Positions 55,100-64,000 of a stretch of 64,000 bases of DNA are shown here, piece after piece. Where the stretch lies: the NCBI GenBank assembly GCA_047967505.1, contig CM106538.1. The stretch is one strand, 5' to 3'. The stretch is from Dipteris shenzhenensis. Lineage: Eukaryota > Polypodiophyta > Polypodiopsida > Gleicheniales. Made by a program: the position numbers and the translations under genes. Within the stretch, counting starts at the first letter, position 1, and every line of letters begins with the position of its first letter. Below the pieces are notes generated by a model that was given only the letters and a program-made list of their open reading frames with translations, was not told the DNA's origin and did no database searches.

Positions 55100-58000
55100 T
55101 CACACCCCTTTAATGGGAATGTCCTTCCTCTGCATCAAACCAAGAGCTAGTCGGTGTTTTTCGAATAGCTCTTTACCGAGTGGTTTGGTAAAGATGTCTG
55201 CAACATTTTCTTTGCTATCACAATGCTGCAGTGTGATGTCACCAAGTAACACTCTTTCTCTGATGAAGTGCTCTCTGACATCAATGTGCTTTGTTCTGGA
55301 GTGATATACTAGATTTTTGGCCAATGCTTGAGCCGATTGATTATCACAGTATATTGTTGTTGGCTTTGACTCATCAAAGTAATCTGTTTCTGACAATAGT
55401 CTTCTGAGCCATATAGCTTCACATGCACCTGTAGTGAGTGCCCTATATTCTGCTTCAGTCGAAGACAAAGAAACAGTTGGCTGTTTGTTTGACAACCATG
55501 ATATAGCACCTTGACCAAGGAAAAATGCATATCCCTGTGTCGATCTCCTGGTCTCATGATCTCCAGCATAGTCACTGTCACAGTATCCATGCAACCGTGG
55601 ATGACTTCCTCTGTATTCTATCCCAAATTGTCTTGTACCTCTGATGTATCTCAAGACTCTTTTGGCTGCATTCCAGTGAGACTGTTTTGGATTTGCCATA
55701 AACTGTACTAGTGAGCTTACTGCATAACAAATATCTGGCCGTGTGATTGTCAGATATATAAGAGATCCAATGAGTTGCCTGTAGTATCAGTCATTGACTG
55801 TAGGCTTTTCTGAATCTTTAGTAAGTTTCAAACTCTATTCCATGGGAGTGGCTGCAATCTTGCAATCTGCCATATGAAACTTCTTCAGGAGACTGTCAAC
55901 ATATTTGAGCTGACTCATGAATGTGCTATCTGAATCTCTCCATAACTCAATTCCAAGACAATAGTGCATAAGTCCAAGATCTTTCATGTCGAACTCTGCA
56001 GATAAGTCTTGTTTTAGTTTTCTGATGAAGCTATCCATGCTTCCTGTCACAATCAGATCATCTACGTACAAAAGTGCAATAGTAATATCTTCCCCTTGAA
56101 CTTTGTAGTAGAGAGTATGATCTGCATTGGACTTCATGTATCCCAGATCAGCAAAATACTTGTCAATTCTGCTGTACCAACTTCTGGGTGCTTGCTTTAA
56201 GCCATAGAGACTTTTCTTGAGATGGCAAACCTTGTTCTCTTTGCCTGGTTCAACATAACCGGCTGGTTGTTGCATGTAGACTTCCTCGTCTAGATAACCA
56301 TTGAGAAATGCATTCTTGACATCGAGCTGATACACATTCCATTTACTGAGTGTCGCTAGTGATATCAAGAACCGTATGGAATCCATCTTTGCTACTGGAG
56401 CATAAGTCTCATCATAATCTTGGCCATATTGTTGTGCAAATCCTTTGGCAACTAATCGGGCTTTGTATCTCTGAATAGTGCCATCTGGATTGTACTTCAC
56501 TTTGTATACCCATTTGTTGGCTATGGCCTTCTTTCCTGGTGGAAGGTCGCATAATTCCCAAGTGTTATTTTTATACAAAGCATCCATTTCTTCATTCATA
56601 GCAGTTTGCCATTCTGGCTTATCTACTGCGTCTTCGAAGTATACTGGCTCTTCTGTAGCCATGATGGTAGTCATAAGAGCATAGTTGGTGGTTTCCACCT
56701 GAATTGCTTTGCCTTTCTGAGCATATGTCAATCTGGCTGGTGGTCTGCTTTCCCTAGTAGACCGTCTGAGCTGCTGTGGCGCTGATTGGGGTGTTGCTGG
56801 CCATTCTTGCTCTTCTTCATCAACCGGGTCTGTAGGTGACTGTGAAGTCGATGCTTCTATCTCCTGTGTAGGTGAGGTTTTCCATTCTGATTCCTCATCG
56901 AAGATTACATCTCTGGAGATAATGACTTTGCGGTTGATGGGATCATACAATTTGTATGCTTTGCTTTCTTCACTGTAGCCAACCATGATGCATTTGCGTG
57001 ACTTCGCATCTAATTTCCTGCGATGATCATCATGTATGTGGGCATATGCTATGCAACCAAATATGCTTAGATGCCCAATGCGTGGCTTGTGTCCAGTGAA
57101 TGCTTCATAAGGAGTCATACCTTGTATCCGTTCGGTAGGAAGCCGATTAAGCAAGTAGTTAGCTGTAGCTATTGCTTCTGTCCAATACTAATTCGGAAGA
57201 TGCTTTTCACTAAGCATTGCTCTAGCACTGTCTGCTAAAGTCCCATTCTTCCTTTCAGCTATTGCATTTTGCTGAGGAGTATCTGCACCTGTGAATTGTC
57301 TTCGAATACCGTGAGTTTTGCAAAAGTTGATGAAGGCTGAAGACATGTATTCACCTCCTCTGTCTAATCTCATGACCTTGATCTTTCTGCCTGTTTGGTT
57401 TTCTACCATGGCTTTGAATTCTTGAAATCTGGCAAACACTTCAGATTTCTCTTTCAGAAAGTAGACCCAACAATATCTGCTGTAGTCGTCGATGAAGGTC
57501 AAGTAATAAAGTGAACCATTGATGCTGCGGGTCTGGGCATAACCCCATACATCTGTATGAATCAAATCAAGAATACCTCATGCACGAGAGGTACTTCTGA
57601 CAAAGTTGGTTCGCTTTTGTTTGCCGAAGCAGCATGCTTCACAAACTTTTCCAAGAAATTGTAGCTTCGGAATCCCAATTGCCATATTTTGATTCCTTAG
57701 ATCTAACAAGTACTTGAAGTTGACATGACCATATCTCTTGTGCCATTTTGCGGATAGTGGCATCTGTTGCATTTGAGCTGACATGGCATGCTTATCTGGT
57801 ACTGTAGCTAGCATCCTGTATAGGCGTCCTTCCTTGACACCTTTTGCTACTAGCTGACCTCTTTTGGATTTGTCTCTAATAGTGCATTCATCACCGTCGA
57901 AGATGACTTTGTAGTTGTGTTCCGTCATTTGGCCTTTGACAAAAGGTTCTTGCTGAGCTTCGGAACATAGAGCACATCTTTGACTAATCCTTTTGTACCA

Positions 58001-59364
58001 GTGAAATTGTTCATAGGGATAACACCTGTCCCTTGAACCGGATTCAGTGTATTGTCTGCTGTGTAGATGACATTCTTTTGACCTTCTAATGGCTTCATTT
58101 CTGTGAACCATTCCTGATGATTTGTCATATGAGATGATGCACCGCTGTCGATGTACCAAGGATCCTGTTCCACTTGGTCGACTTGATAGCTGAAATCCTC
58201 TTTGGGATTGAAATCAGTGTCTAGGTGCATTGTATCAATCTGATGCAATTCCTCACTTGCAAGAAACATATTTCCATGTTCATTTGCAAAATGACTGTGA
58301 CTAGAATGTCCACCACGATGATTTCCTCTTCCTCGGGAATTCCCTCGATTACTGCTGGATTGACCACCTTGGTCATACTGCTTCTTGCGGCAATCTCTTT
58401 CATAGTGTCCAAACTTGTGACAATAGTTGCATTGAATGTTTGACACATTGGTGGATGCATTCCCTCGTCCTTGGAATCTTCCTCGGTTGGAATGATTTCC
58501 TCTTTGCTGATTTTGATGTTGCTGAGGATGATGCTGATGCTGATGCTGATTCTGACTTTCATTTTGTTGATGATGACCACTTTTCTGATATGATCTACCT
58601 CTGTTTCTACCTTTGCCTCTGCTTCTGTCTGAAGCTGTGAATGCCTGATCATTAGAATGACCTTTACATGCTTGAATGGCCTGAGTCCTGAGTTCTTCAC
58701 CAAGTAGAACTGACTGAAGTTCTTCCAGTGTTGGAATTTTCCGTTGGATGGCAATACTCTGGACTAGATTCTCATATCCTTCTCCTAGTCCATTCAGGAT
58801 TACTTGAACCATTTCTGTGGGATTCATAGTCTCTCCTGCTGCTGCAAGTTGATTGTTGTAGTTTTTGATGCGGAGTACATAAGCATGACCGGTTTCACTG
58901 CTATTGCGGAAACTCTGGTTGATCTGGTTTCTCAGGGTGAGAATCCTCGATGTGTTCTTGGACTCGTAGAGAGCTGCGAACATATCCCATGCTTCTTTTG
59001 ATGTCTTGATTGTGTTGAGCTGTCCTAGCATGACATCTTGCACATTCTGCTTAATCAGGTGATAGGCATACTTGTCTTTCTTATCCCATTCTGCTTGAGC
59101 TCATGCAATGGCGGGATCTGCTACTGGTGTAGAAAGTGTTTGTGTAGATGTAGATCCCGATGTGGATCCCGTTGCTGGTGCTGTGACAACAGATGGAGTA
59201 GAGCTACTGGTGGCTGGATCGGCCAATGGTCTAGGTATGGATCCATCGACATACTCCCATTTGTCCTGAAGCACAAGAATGGTCTCCATTCGGTATTTCC
59301 ATGTACCGTAATTGGAGTTGTCTAACTTAGCAGATGCCTCCAGATTGAGGTTGCTAGTTGACAT
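55100..59364 (-). pseudogene. Copia gag-pol, family A, broken
   Basis: Gag starts at 59364 (MSTSNLNLEASAKLDNSNYG). After a Ser/Thr/Pro stretch there is a TGA at 59101. Gag continues (MLGQLNTIKTSKEAWDMFAA, ILNGLGEGYENLVQS) to a His/Gln-rich linker and zinc knuckle CNYCHKFGHYERDC at 58431-58389. Then protease WYIDSGASSHMTNHQEWF near 58165-58110, with intact DSG. A frameshift lies near 57945. The pre-integrase zinc region is KRYGHVNFKYL...CEACCFGKQ; a TGA follows at 57575. Integrase reads [21 protein letters not shown] and [14 protein letters not shown]; a TAG is near 57186. RT spans about 56600-55840 with YVDDL at 56073-56059; TAG and TGA lie near 55832 and 55788. RNase H covers about 55620-55150. 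Family lengths and order are normal; every stop is explicable by C-to-T. Confidence 0.93.
56059..56073 (-). other. RT catalytic YVDDL codons
   Basis: ALLYVDDLIV is encoded here. YVDD is the reverse transcriptase active-site box of copia elements and is intact. Confidence 0.9.
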
Positions 59365-61929
59365 GGTGCAAATAATGTACTCACAAAGTGTCCTGGAAAC
59401 CTCTGTATGAATCAACTGCAAATACACTGAAGATGCCAAGTGTAATCTCTGTACTGTCGATGAAGATAGAACTGCAGTAAATAAGATCTGACCTGTGTTA
59501 CAAGGCTTGTGGCAATGATGCCGGGAATAGCCAAGAGGCTTTACAAGGCTGAAAAAATGATGTGCACGATGCCGTGAGATAGCCAAATAGGCTTTACAAT
59601 GGTGGCATGTGTGTGTGAAATCAAGTGCTATCTGCCCACTGAGCCAATCTGCAATGCCTCTGAACTCTGAAGTCTGCTCACTGAACTGATGAACGTAAGG
59701 TTTCAGGTAATGTAATGATGTGAAATCAGATGTGAGCGTATGGACTGACTCCGAGTAGGTACTAGTCGGGAATTTTGGGCATGGCTTAGATTGGCAACTT
59801 GGGGAATTCAAAGTGTCCCCTCTATGGCGATCTAGTCTACTCTGATCTAGATCTAAACCAACCGTCGATCGATGAAAGAGCAGCAAATAATTCCTTTTCC
59901 TTTGTTCTTTTTAAGTGCTGGGTCAGATGGGTCGATGTAGAGGCAAATGTGCGTGAAGGAAGTGGTTTTGTCGACGAGGCTCAAATGTGAGTGTAACTTG
60001 CGCTGAAATGTGCGCATGATGTAACGAGCGCGTAGAGCACGAAAAATTGAGCGATTTCCCTTTTTGGAGCACCCTCAAATTCTTCCTGGATCAAGAGATA
60101 CGACTTAATCTAGGTGGAGGGGCAAAAGGAGTGCAAATGGTGCTCAATGATGATGTGTCACTGTGAGTCACATGCAGTGATGATGTGGCACTGTGCTTAG
60201 CAAGAGGTGTGCCAGTGAAGCTCTGTGCTGAGGTAGCAGGAGTGTGCACATGCAGTGTGTGCACAGTGTGCCTGGCAAGGGACTGTGCCTGCAGAGGGTC
60301 AGTGCTGACTGAACTGCTGAGGTGGCACAGGTGATGTCAGCAGGGTGACGTGGCACTGATGACGTGGCTTGATGATGTGGCCTGATGATGTGGCCTGATG
60401 ACATGGCAGTGCTGACGTGGTAGATGACATGGCAGTGCTGACGTGGCAGATGATGTGGCAGTCTCACGAGACTGCTGACGTGTCAGATAAGGATTGCCAC
60501 GTGTCAAGATAATGTGGTGATGTGGCACGTGGGTAGGATAAGGTTGCCACGTGTCCAACTGTGGGTCAGCCAGTTAACCCAAGGTCATCGCAACCAGACC
60601 CTGGTTCTATTCTATCTGCCACGTGTCTGACTGTTGGGCACCGGAATCTTTGAAAGATTTTGACGGAATCTTCGAGATTTCGTCTCCCTGCGGATTTCCG
60701 TCGATGCTGTTGACAGTGTGGCTAGGCGTCGGAGAGCCGTTTGCGTCTATGGGTTGCTTTGGAGAAGGTCGCTCACCACATCGTGAAGGAGTAGAGCTTT
60801 GATGGTCGGGTCACCTAGCATCCCATGGAGCTCATCGAGTGAGCTTGTTTGCCGAATCGTGAAGGAGAGGCGCTGTTGATTCGTTTGTGCCGGGAATGCC
60901 TCCCTTGAGAGCCAAGATCGGCGATCTCCACCGCCTCTGCAATAGCAGGCTGCCTCAGGTTGGAGCTCCCGCAGCTTGCCGGAGGATTTTGACAAAGTGT
61001 TGTGATGCCTTCTACAGCTGAGTTACTCAATTCAATCGCCCCGAAACGCACGCCGGAAGCTCCAGCAAGATGTCTTCCAGATCGTATTCCAATCTCTCAG
61101 ACCTCACATCTGACTTTCCTCCCTCCTTACCTCGAGGAACCAGACGTCTTCCCCGGGTCATGACGGTGCCTGGCATACTCTCAGAGGTCCGCGACGACGA
61201 TTACAGCAATAGTCAAACATCGGAGGTCACCTCCTCCGTCGCTCAGGACCGTTGCATCATCGCTGCAAACATTCTGCCTCTCAATGTCCAAAAAAGCGAC
61301 CGGACAAGAAAGGTTGGTCTTTCAGTTGGGATTCCGACTCGCTTCTCTTGCAGCTGAAAGATGGACTCCCAGACGAAGCCTTCGTTGACATTAAAAGTAC
61401 GCTCCAAGCAGTCTGTGGTGCCTCTGCAGTTAGTCGCTGAGTGGTTCGGAGGTGTAGGAGGCGTTGTAGGAGGCGACTCGCTGGCCGAGTTGTTGTATGC
61501 AGGCTTTGATGGAGTAGATTGCTTTGCTCCTGTAGTAGAGGCCGTGGATGCCCTCCTTAGCATGTGTTGTAGTCGCCTTAGAGCCTAGGTCGTAGCTCGA
61601 GGCTGTGAAGTAGAGCATGGTAGTCGCCTGTGCTTGTAGTCCCATGAGCTGCAAGCTTGGAGAGGTTTGAACCAAACATAAAAAAACTCTCTCTCATGAT
61701 ATCACTCTCTCAAAAGAATCATACAACCACTCATTCTCACATAAGAATGAACGGAAATCATTGACAAAATATTTCTCTCAACACAATGAATGGAAATTTT
61801 CTTTCAATGAACGAAAATTCTCTCAACGGAAGTGAAGGGAAGGATCTCACAATCACTCAAGAGAACTCTCAATCTCACAATCTCTCTCACACTCTCAAGA
61901 ATCTCAATGTCTCAACGGAAGACAAGGGA
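59365..61929 (-). mobile_element. Untranslated leader of complete family A element
   Basis: About 2.6 kb between PBS and gag ATG, unusually long for copia. Its downstream half (59.4-60.1 kb) is conserved in the fragments at 21.7-22.5 and 51.8-52.4 kb. The middle contains the ACGT-rich cluster. The upstream part (60.65-61.65 kb) is GC-richer and CpG-rich, with open frames of 75-106 codons on both strands (61243-61563 minus, 61070-61357 plus) that carry no retroelement signature. It may be captured host sequence, but I cannot identify a source gene. Confidence 0.8.
60340..60630. promoter_or_regulatory. Cluster of nine ACGT-core (G-box/ABRE-like) motifs
   Basis: Nine ACGT cores in about 290 bases: GTGACGTGGCAC, GATGACGTGGC, GCTGACGTGGTAG, GCTGACGTGGCAG, GCTGACGTGTCAG, GCCACGTGTCAAG, GGCACGTGGG, GCCACGTGTCC and GCCACGTGTCTG. 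TGACGTGG and CCACGTGTC are known plant bZIP sites (C/G-box hybrids and abscisic-acid response elements). The cluster lies in the transcribed leader, interspersed with degenerate GATGATGTGGC copies, and arose partly by local tandem repetition. Enhancer activity is inference. Confidence 0.6.
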
Positions 61930-61941
61930 GCTCTGATACCA
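61930..61941 (-). other. Primer-binding site (initiator-Met tRNA)
   Basis: Element strand TGGTATCAGAGC immediately after the 5' LTR, the standard complement to the 3' end of plant initiator methionine tRNA. Confidence 0.95.
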
Positions 61942-62198
61942 TGACAAAATATGAAGAGGGGAGAGGAGAAGAGTGGAGATAAGGAGAGAGGGCACAGCTA
62001 GAGAGCACACCACAAATGACTAACTGTACACTAGAATTAGTTGAAAAAATAGAATATATACAAACCCTTTTAGGGTTAGGGTTAGGGGATCTAACCCTTT
62101 CCTTTATAGCACTCTATAAGGTTAGTGCTATGCACATATGATCACGTGATGGTGCTATGCACACATGATCACATGATGTTGAGCATGAACTCTCAACA
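61942..62198 (-). repeat. Family A 5' LTR with promoter (257 bp)
   Basis: Differs from the 3' LTR at about four positions, three of them transitions. As the 5' LTR it should drive transcription. The TATA box on the element strand, GTATATATTC, is at 62061-62052. Confidence 0.96.
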
Positions 62199-62203
62199 AA
62201 TGG
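62199..62203. repeat. Target-site duplication, right (AATGG)
   Basis: AATGG directly after the LTR terminus CTCAACA; the partner is at 54750-54754. Confidence 0.95.
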
Positions 62204-62954
62204 TTCTTGACATAGCTCAATAACTTCCTAACGTAGACTTTTACTTAGTGTTAAAGCCATCATCTTAAAGCCAAAATAGCCTAGGATTGATGCACTCTAT
62301 AAAATAGCTTGGCTATGTTGCCCATGGGCACACATTAGGAGAAGTTTCAACTCAAAAGGTGTCAGTTTTTTAGTTTAGAAGAATTAATGATAGGGTACAC
62401 CTATATGCATCGAATATTTGCCTTGTGTGATACTTTGGAACATACATGTGGCAAGCTCTACACATGTTCAAGTAGCTAGATAGCTTTTTAAAAAAATAAC
62501 AACACTTTAAAAGTCCTTGGATCTTACCAAATTAAATCACATAAGAGTTCTTAATATAGAACTGATGTTATGGATATATATTTGCATATATTTTAGCACT
62601 TCCATGCCTTCTTTTGGAACCCTCTCTTTCAAATGCATAAGGAGAGTTAGTTAACAACCCCAAAACAAAATGACTATTTTTGGATTTACATGGATATTAA
62701 TTCTATGCCTTTTTTTGGCATGATTTCTTTTGAACTTATGGAATACTCACGTCACATCCTCATATAATTTAGGTTGCCTCTATATCTTAAACAATTCCTC
62801 TCCTAATATCTTGATCCTCTCCTAGGCCTAAGTCTCAAAACTCCCTTTTTGAGTTTGACAATGGTCATGATCCCTTCAAGTAGTGAGCACCAATACACCC
62901 CTGTCTATAGAGCATGGATTTGAACTTAGTTGTTACATGTATTGATTATAATTT
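62204..62954. other. No gene recognised
   Basis: AT-rich. By position it could hold an intron of the pseudogene that follows. I found no trace of the ParB-like exon in it. Confidence 0.35.
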
Positions 62955-63979
62955 TCTCTTGACTTTTCAAAATTTCATATCAATTGCAAATGTGTTATGG
63001 GTTCCCAATTTTCCACCAATGGCACCCATCTGGTGACCTACAAAGAAGATATATACAAAAGGTGGATCAAACTTTTGACATATGTGCAAGAAGGAGGTCG
63101 TTGACCAATGATAACATATATGAGGCACTTATTGGAGTTGGATGATGATACTATAAAAAAGATCCAAGAAGAGATAGAGTCGGGTGATATTGGATTCATC
63201 AATTCTAAACAAGATAAGTCAGTCACTGACATGTCTCAAAGGGCATTGGGAATGAAGCAAGACAAAGTATTTAAGAGGAGAGTGTTCACCTTGTGACACC
63301 CAATTCCATCATTTGGGGCCTGGGACAACCTTGCAAACTATTTTGACATTAGCCGAACTATTTATCAAAGCCTGCATGGATCTTGCAAGACATGGATTAA
63401 GGAAAAGCTCCAAGTTGGTAGAGGAACCCCTGACTTCCACTATCTCGAATCAAGTATGTTGAATGGATTATAGATCTCAAAAAAGATGGCAGAGCAGCCT
63501 TGCGTCAAAATCTTGTTTTCCATGGACAGACTAGTCTCTCTAGCGAATATGGAAATGGAAGGTGATTAATTCTGAATGCGGCACTTTAAGGATGGCCTTC
63601 CTCTGAGCATGTGCGTGCTTGACACTAGTTTACTAAATACATTCAGTGGACTAAAGATACATGTTAGAAGTTGATTAAAGGTGTGATGTGGACCACACTA
63701 TCTCCATCATAGTTTGTTTTTTAATCATTCTTGAGTATGATAGAGATGGTAAATCTAAAGGATTCCATTGTTGTTGAGTGTGTAATTTGGATTCAAAGGT
63801 TTGTCTATGTCATTCACATGGAAGATAATGTGCTAATGGGTTTGATGGAGACATTTGGTATTTTGACATGCTTGAGATCAGATGGTAGGTTTATTAAATT
63901 TGATCACATCGTGGAATCACCAAGCTCTATATTATACTTGAGGGTAACATTTTTCTCAATAGTGAGAATGAAGAGATAA
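62955..63979 (+). pseudogene. Second copy of the ParB/MTase-like gene, middle part
   Basis: Plus strand. It starts at AATTTCATATCAATTGCAAA, matching the exon start at 3536, but the splice acceptor AG is lost. It keeps VTYKEDIYKRWIKLLTYVQE, a TGA in place of a Gly/Asn position, MITYMRHLLELDDDTI, MSQRALGMKQDK, AWDNLANYFDISRTIYQSLH and GSCKTWIKEKLQVG. The Q here marks the position of the stop in the first copy. MEMEGD, LCVLDTS-equivalent MCVLDTSLLNTFSG, and MIEMVNLKDSIV with GLMETFGILTCLRS follow. At least one frameshift and several stops. It runs to near the window end, so it may continue. Coding-type conservation between two dead copies implies a once-functional gene family. Confidence 0.7.
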
Positions 63980-64000
63980 CAGGGTATCCATAGGAGGCTA

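Larger units (their letters stand above)
54755..62198 (-). mobile_element. Complete Ty1/copia element, family A (7444 bp)
   Basis: Minus-strand element bounded by two 257-bp LTRs with TG...CA ends and flanked by AATGG target duplications at 54750-54754 and 62199-62203. It has a PBS matching the initiator-Met tRNA, a leader of about 2 kb, and gag, zinc knuckle, protease, integrase, RT and RNase H in copia order, then a PPT. The LTRs differ at about 4 of 257 positions (1.6%), so insertion is recent on plant timescales. The coding region is nevertheless broken by one frameshift and several stops, so the copy cannot be autonomous. Fragments of the same family occur at 20.7-23.4, 43.8-46.7 and 51.8-52.4 kb. 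Confidence 0.97.

Overview
This window looks like nuclear DNA of a land plant with a large, repeat-rich genome. It holds plant-type Ty1/copia and Ty3/gypsy retrotransposons, an initiator-Met tRNA primer site, GT-AG introns, a kilobase-scale satellite and almost no intact genes. I cannot place it more precisely; a gymnosperm, fern, lycophyte or bryophyte would all fit. Domain calls come from reading motifs by eye, not from database searches.

Left edge (0.1-5.13 kb, minus strand): a multi-exon locus. The first coding exon carries a ParB-like domain, followed by a conserved unknown segment. Next comes a broken stretch resembling a beta-class amino-methyltransferase, then an intact exon with an FCP1/NIF-type HAD phosphatase-like domain. 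An intron junction can be drawn that keeps the methyltransferase-like and phosphatase-like parts in one frame, so this may be one fused gene. A decayed second copy of the middle part lies at the right edge (62.95-63.98 kb, plus strand). A decayed FCP1-like relative lies at 49.4-50.6 kb.

5.3-13.9 kb: a satellite array with two higher-order organisations (about 1.11 kb, then about 2.09 kb). Its core motif resembles short palindromic repeats in the introns of the ParB/FCP1 locus.

14.8-52.4 kb: layered retrotransposon debris. Two copia families, A and B, and one gypsy family (two long copies, one short) are present. B was inserted into the integrase of an A element with a GGTTG target duplication. 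The two ends of that one insertion now lie 23 kb apart in opposite orientation, which implies an inversion of about 18.60-41.95 kb. A smaller inversion lies inside it.

54.75-62.20 kb: a structurally complete family A element (minus strand) with two 257-bp LTRs, AATGG target duplications, PBS, PPT and all copia domains. Its gag-pol is broken by stops that all look like C-to-T changes. Its 2-kb leader holds a dense cluster of ACGT-core motifs.

The remaining intervals hold tandem duplications or nothing I recognise.
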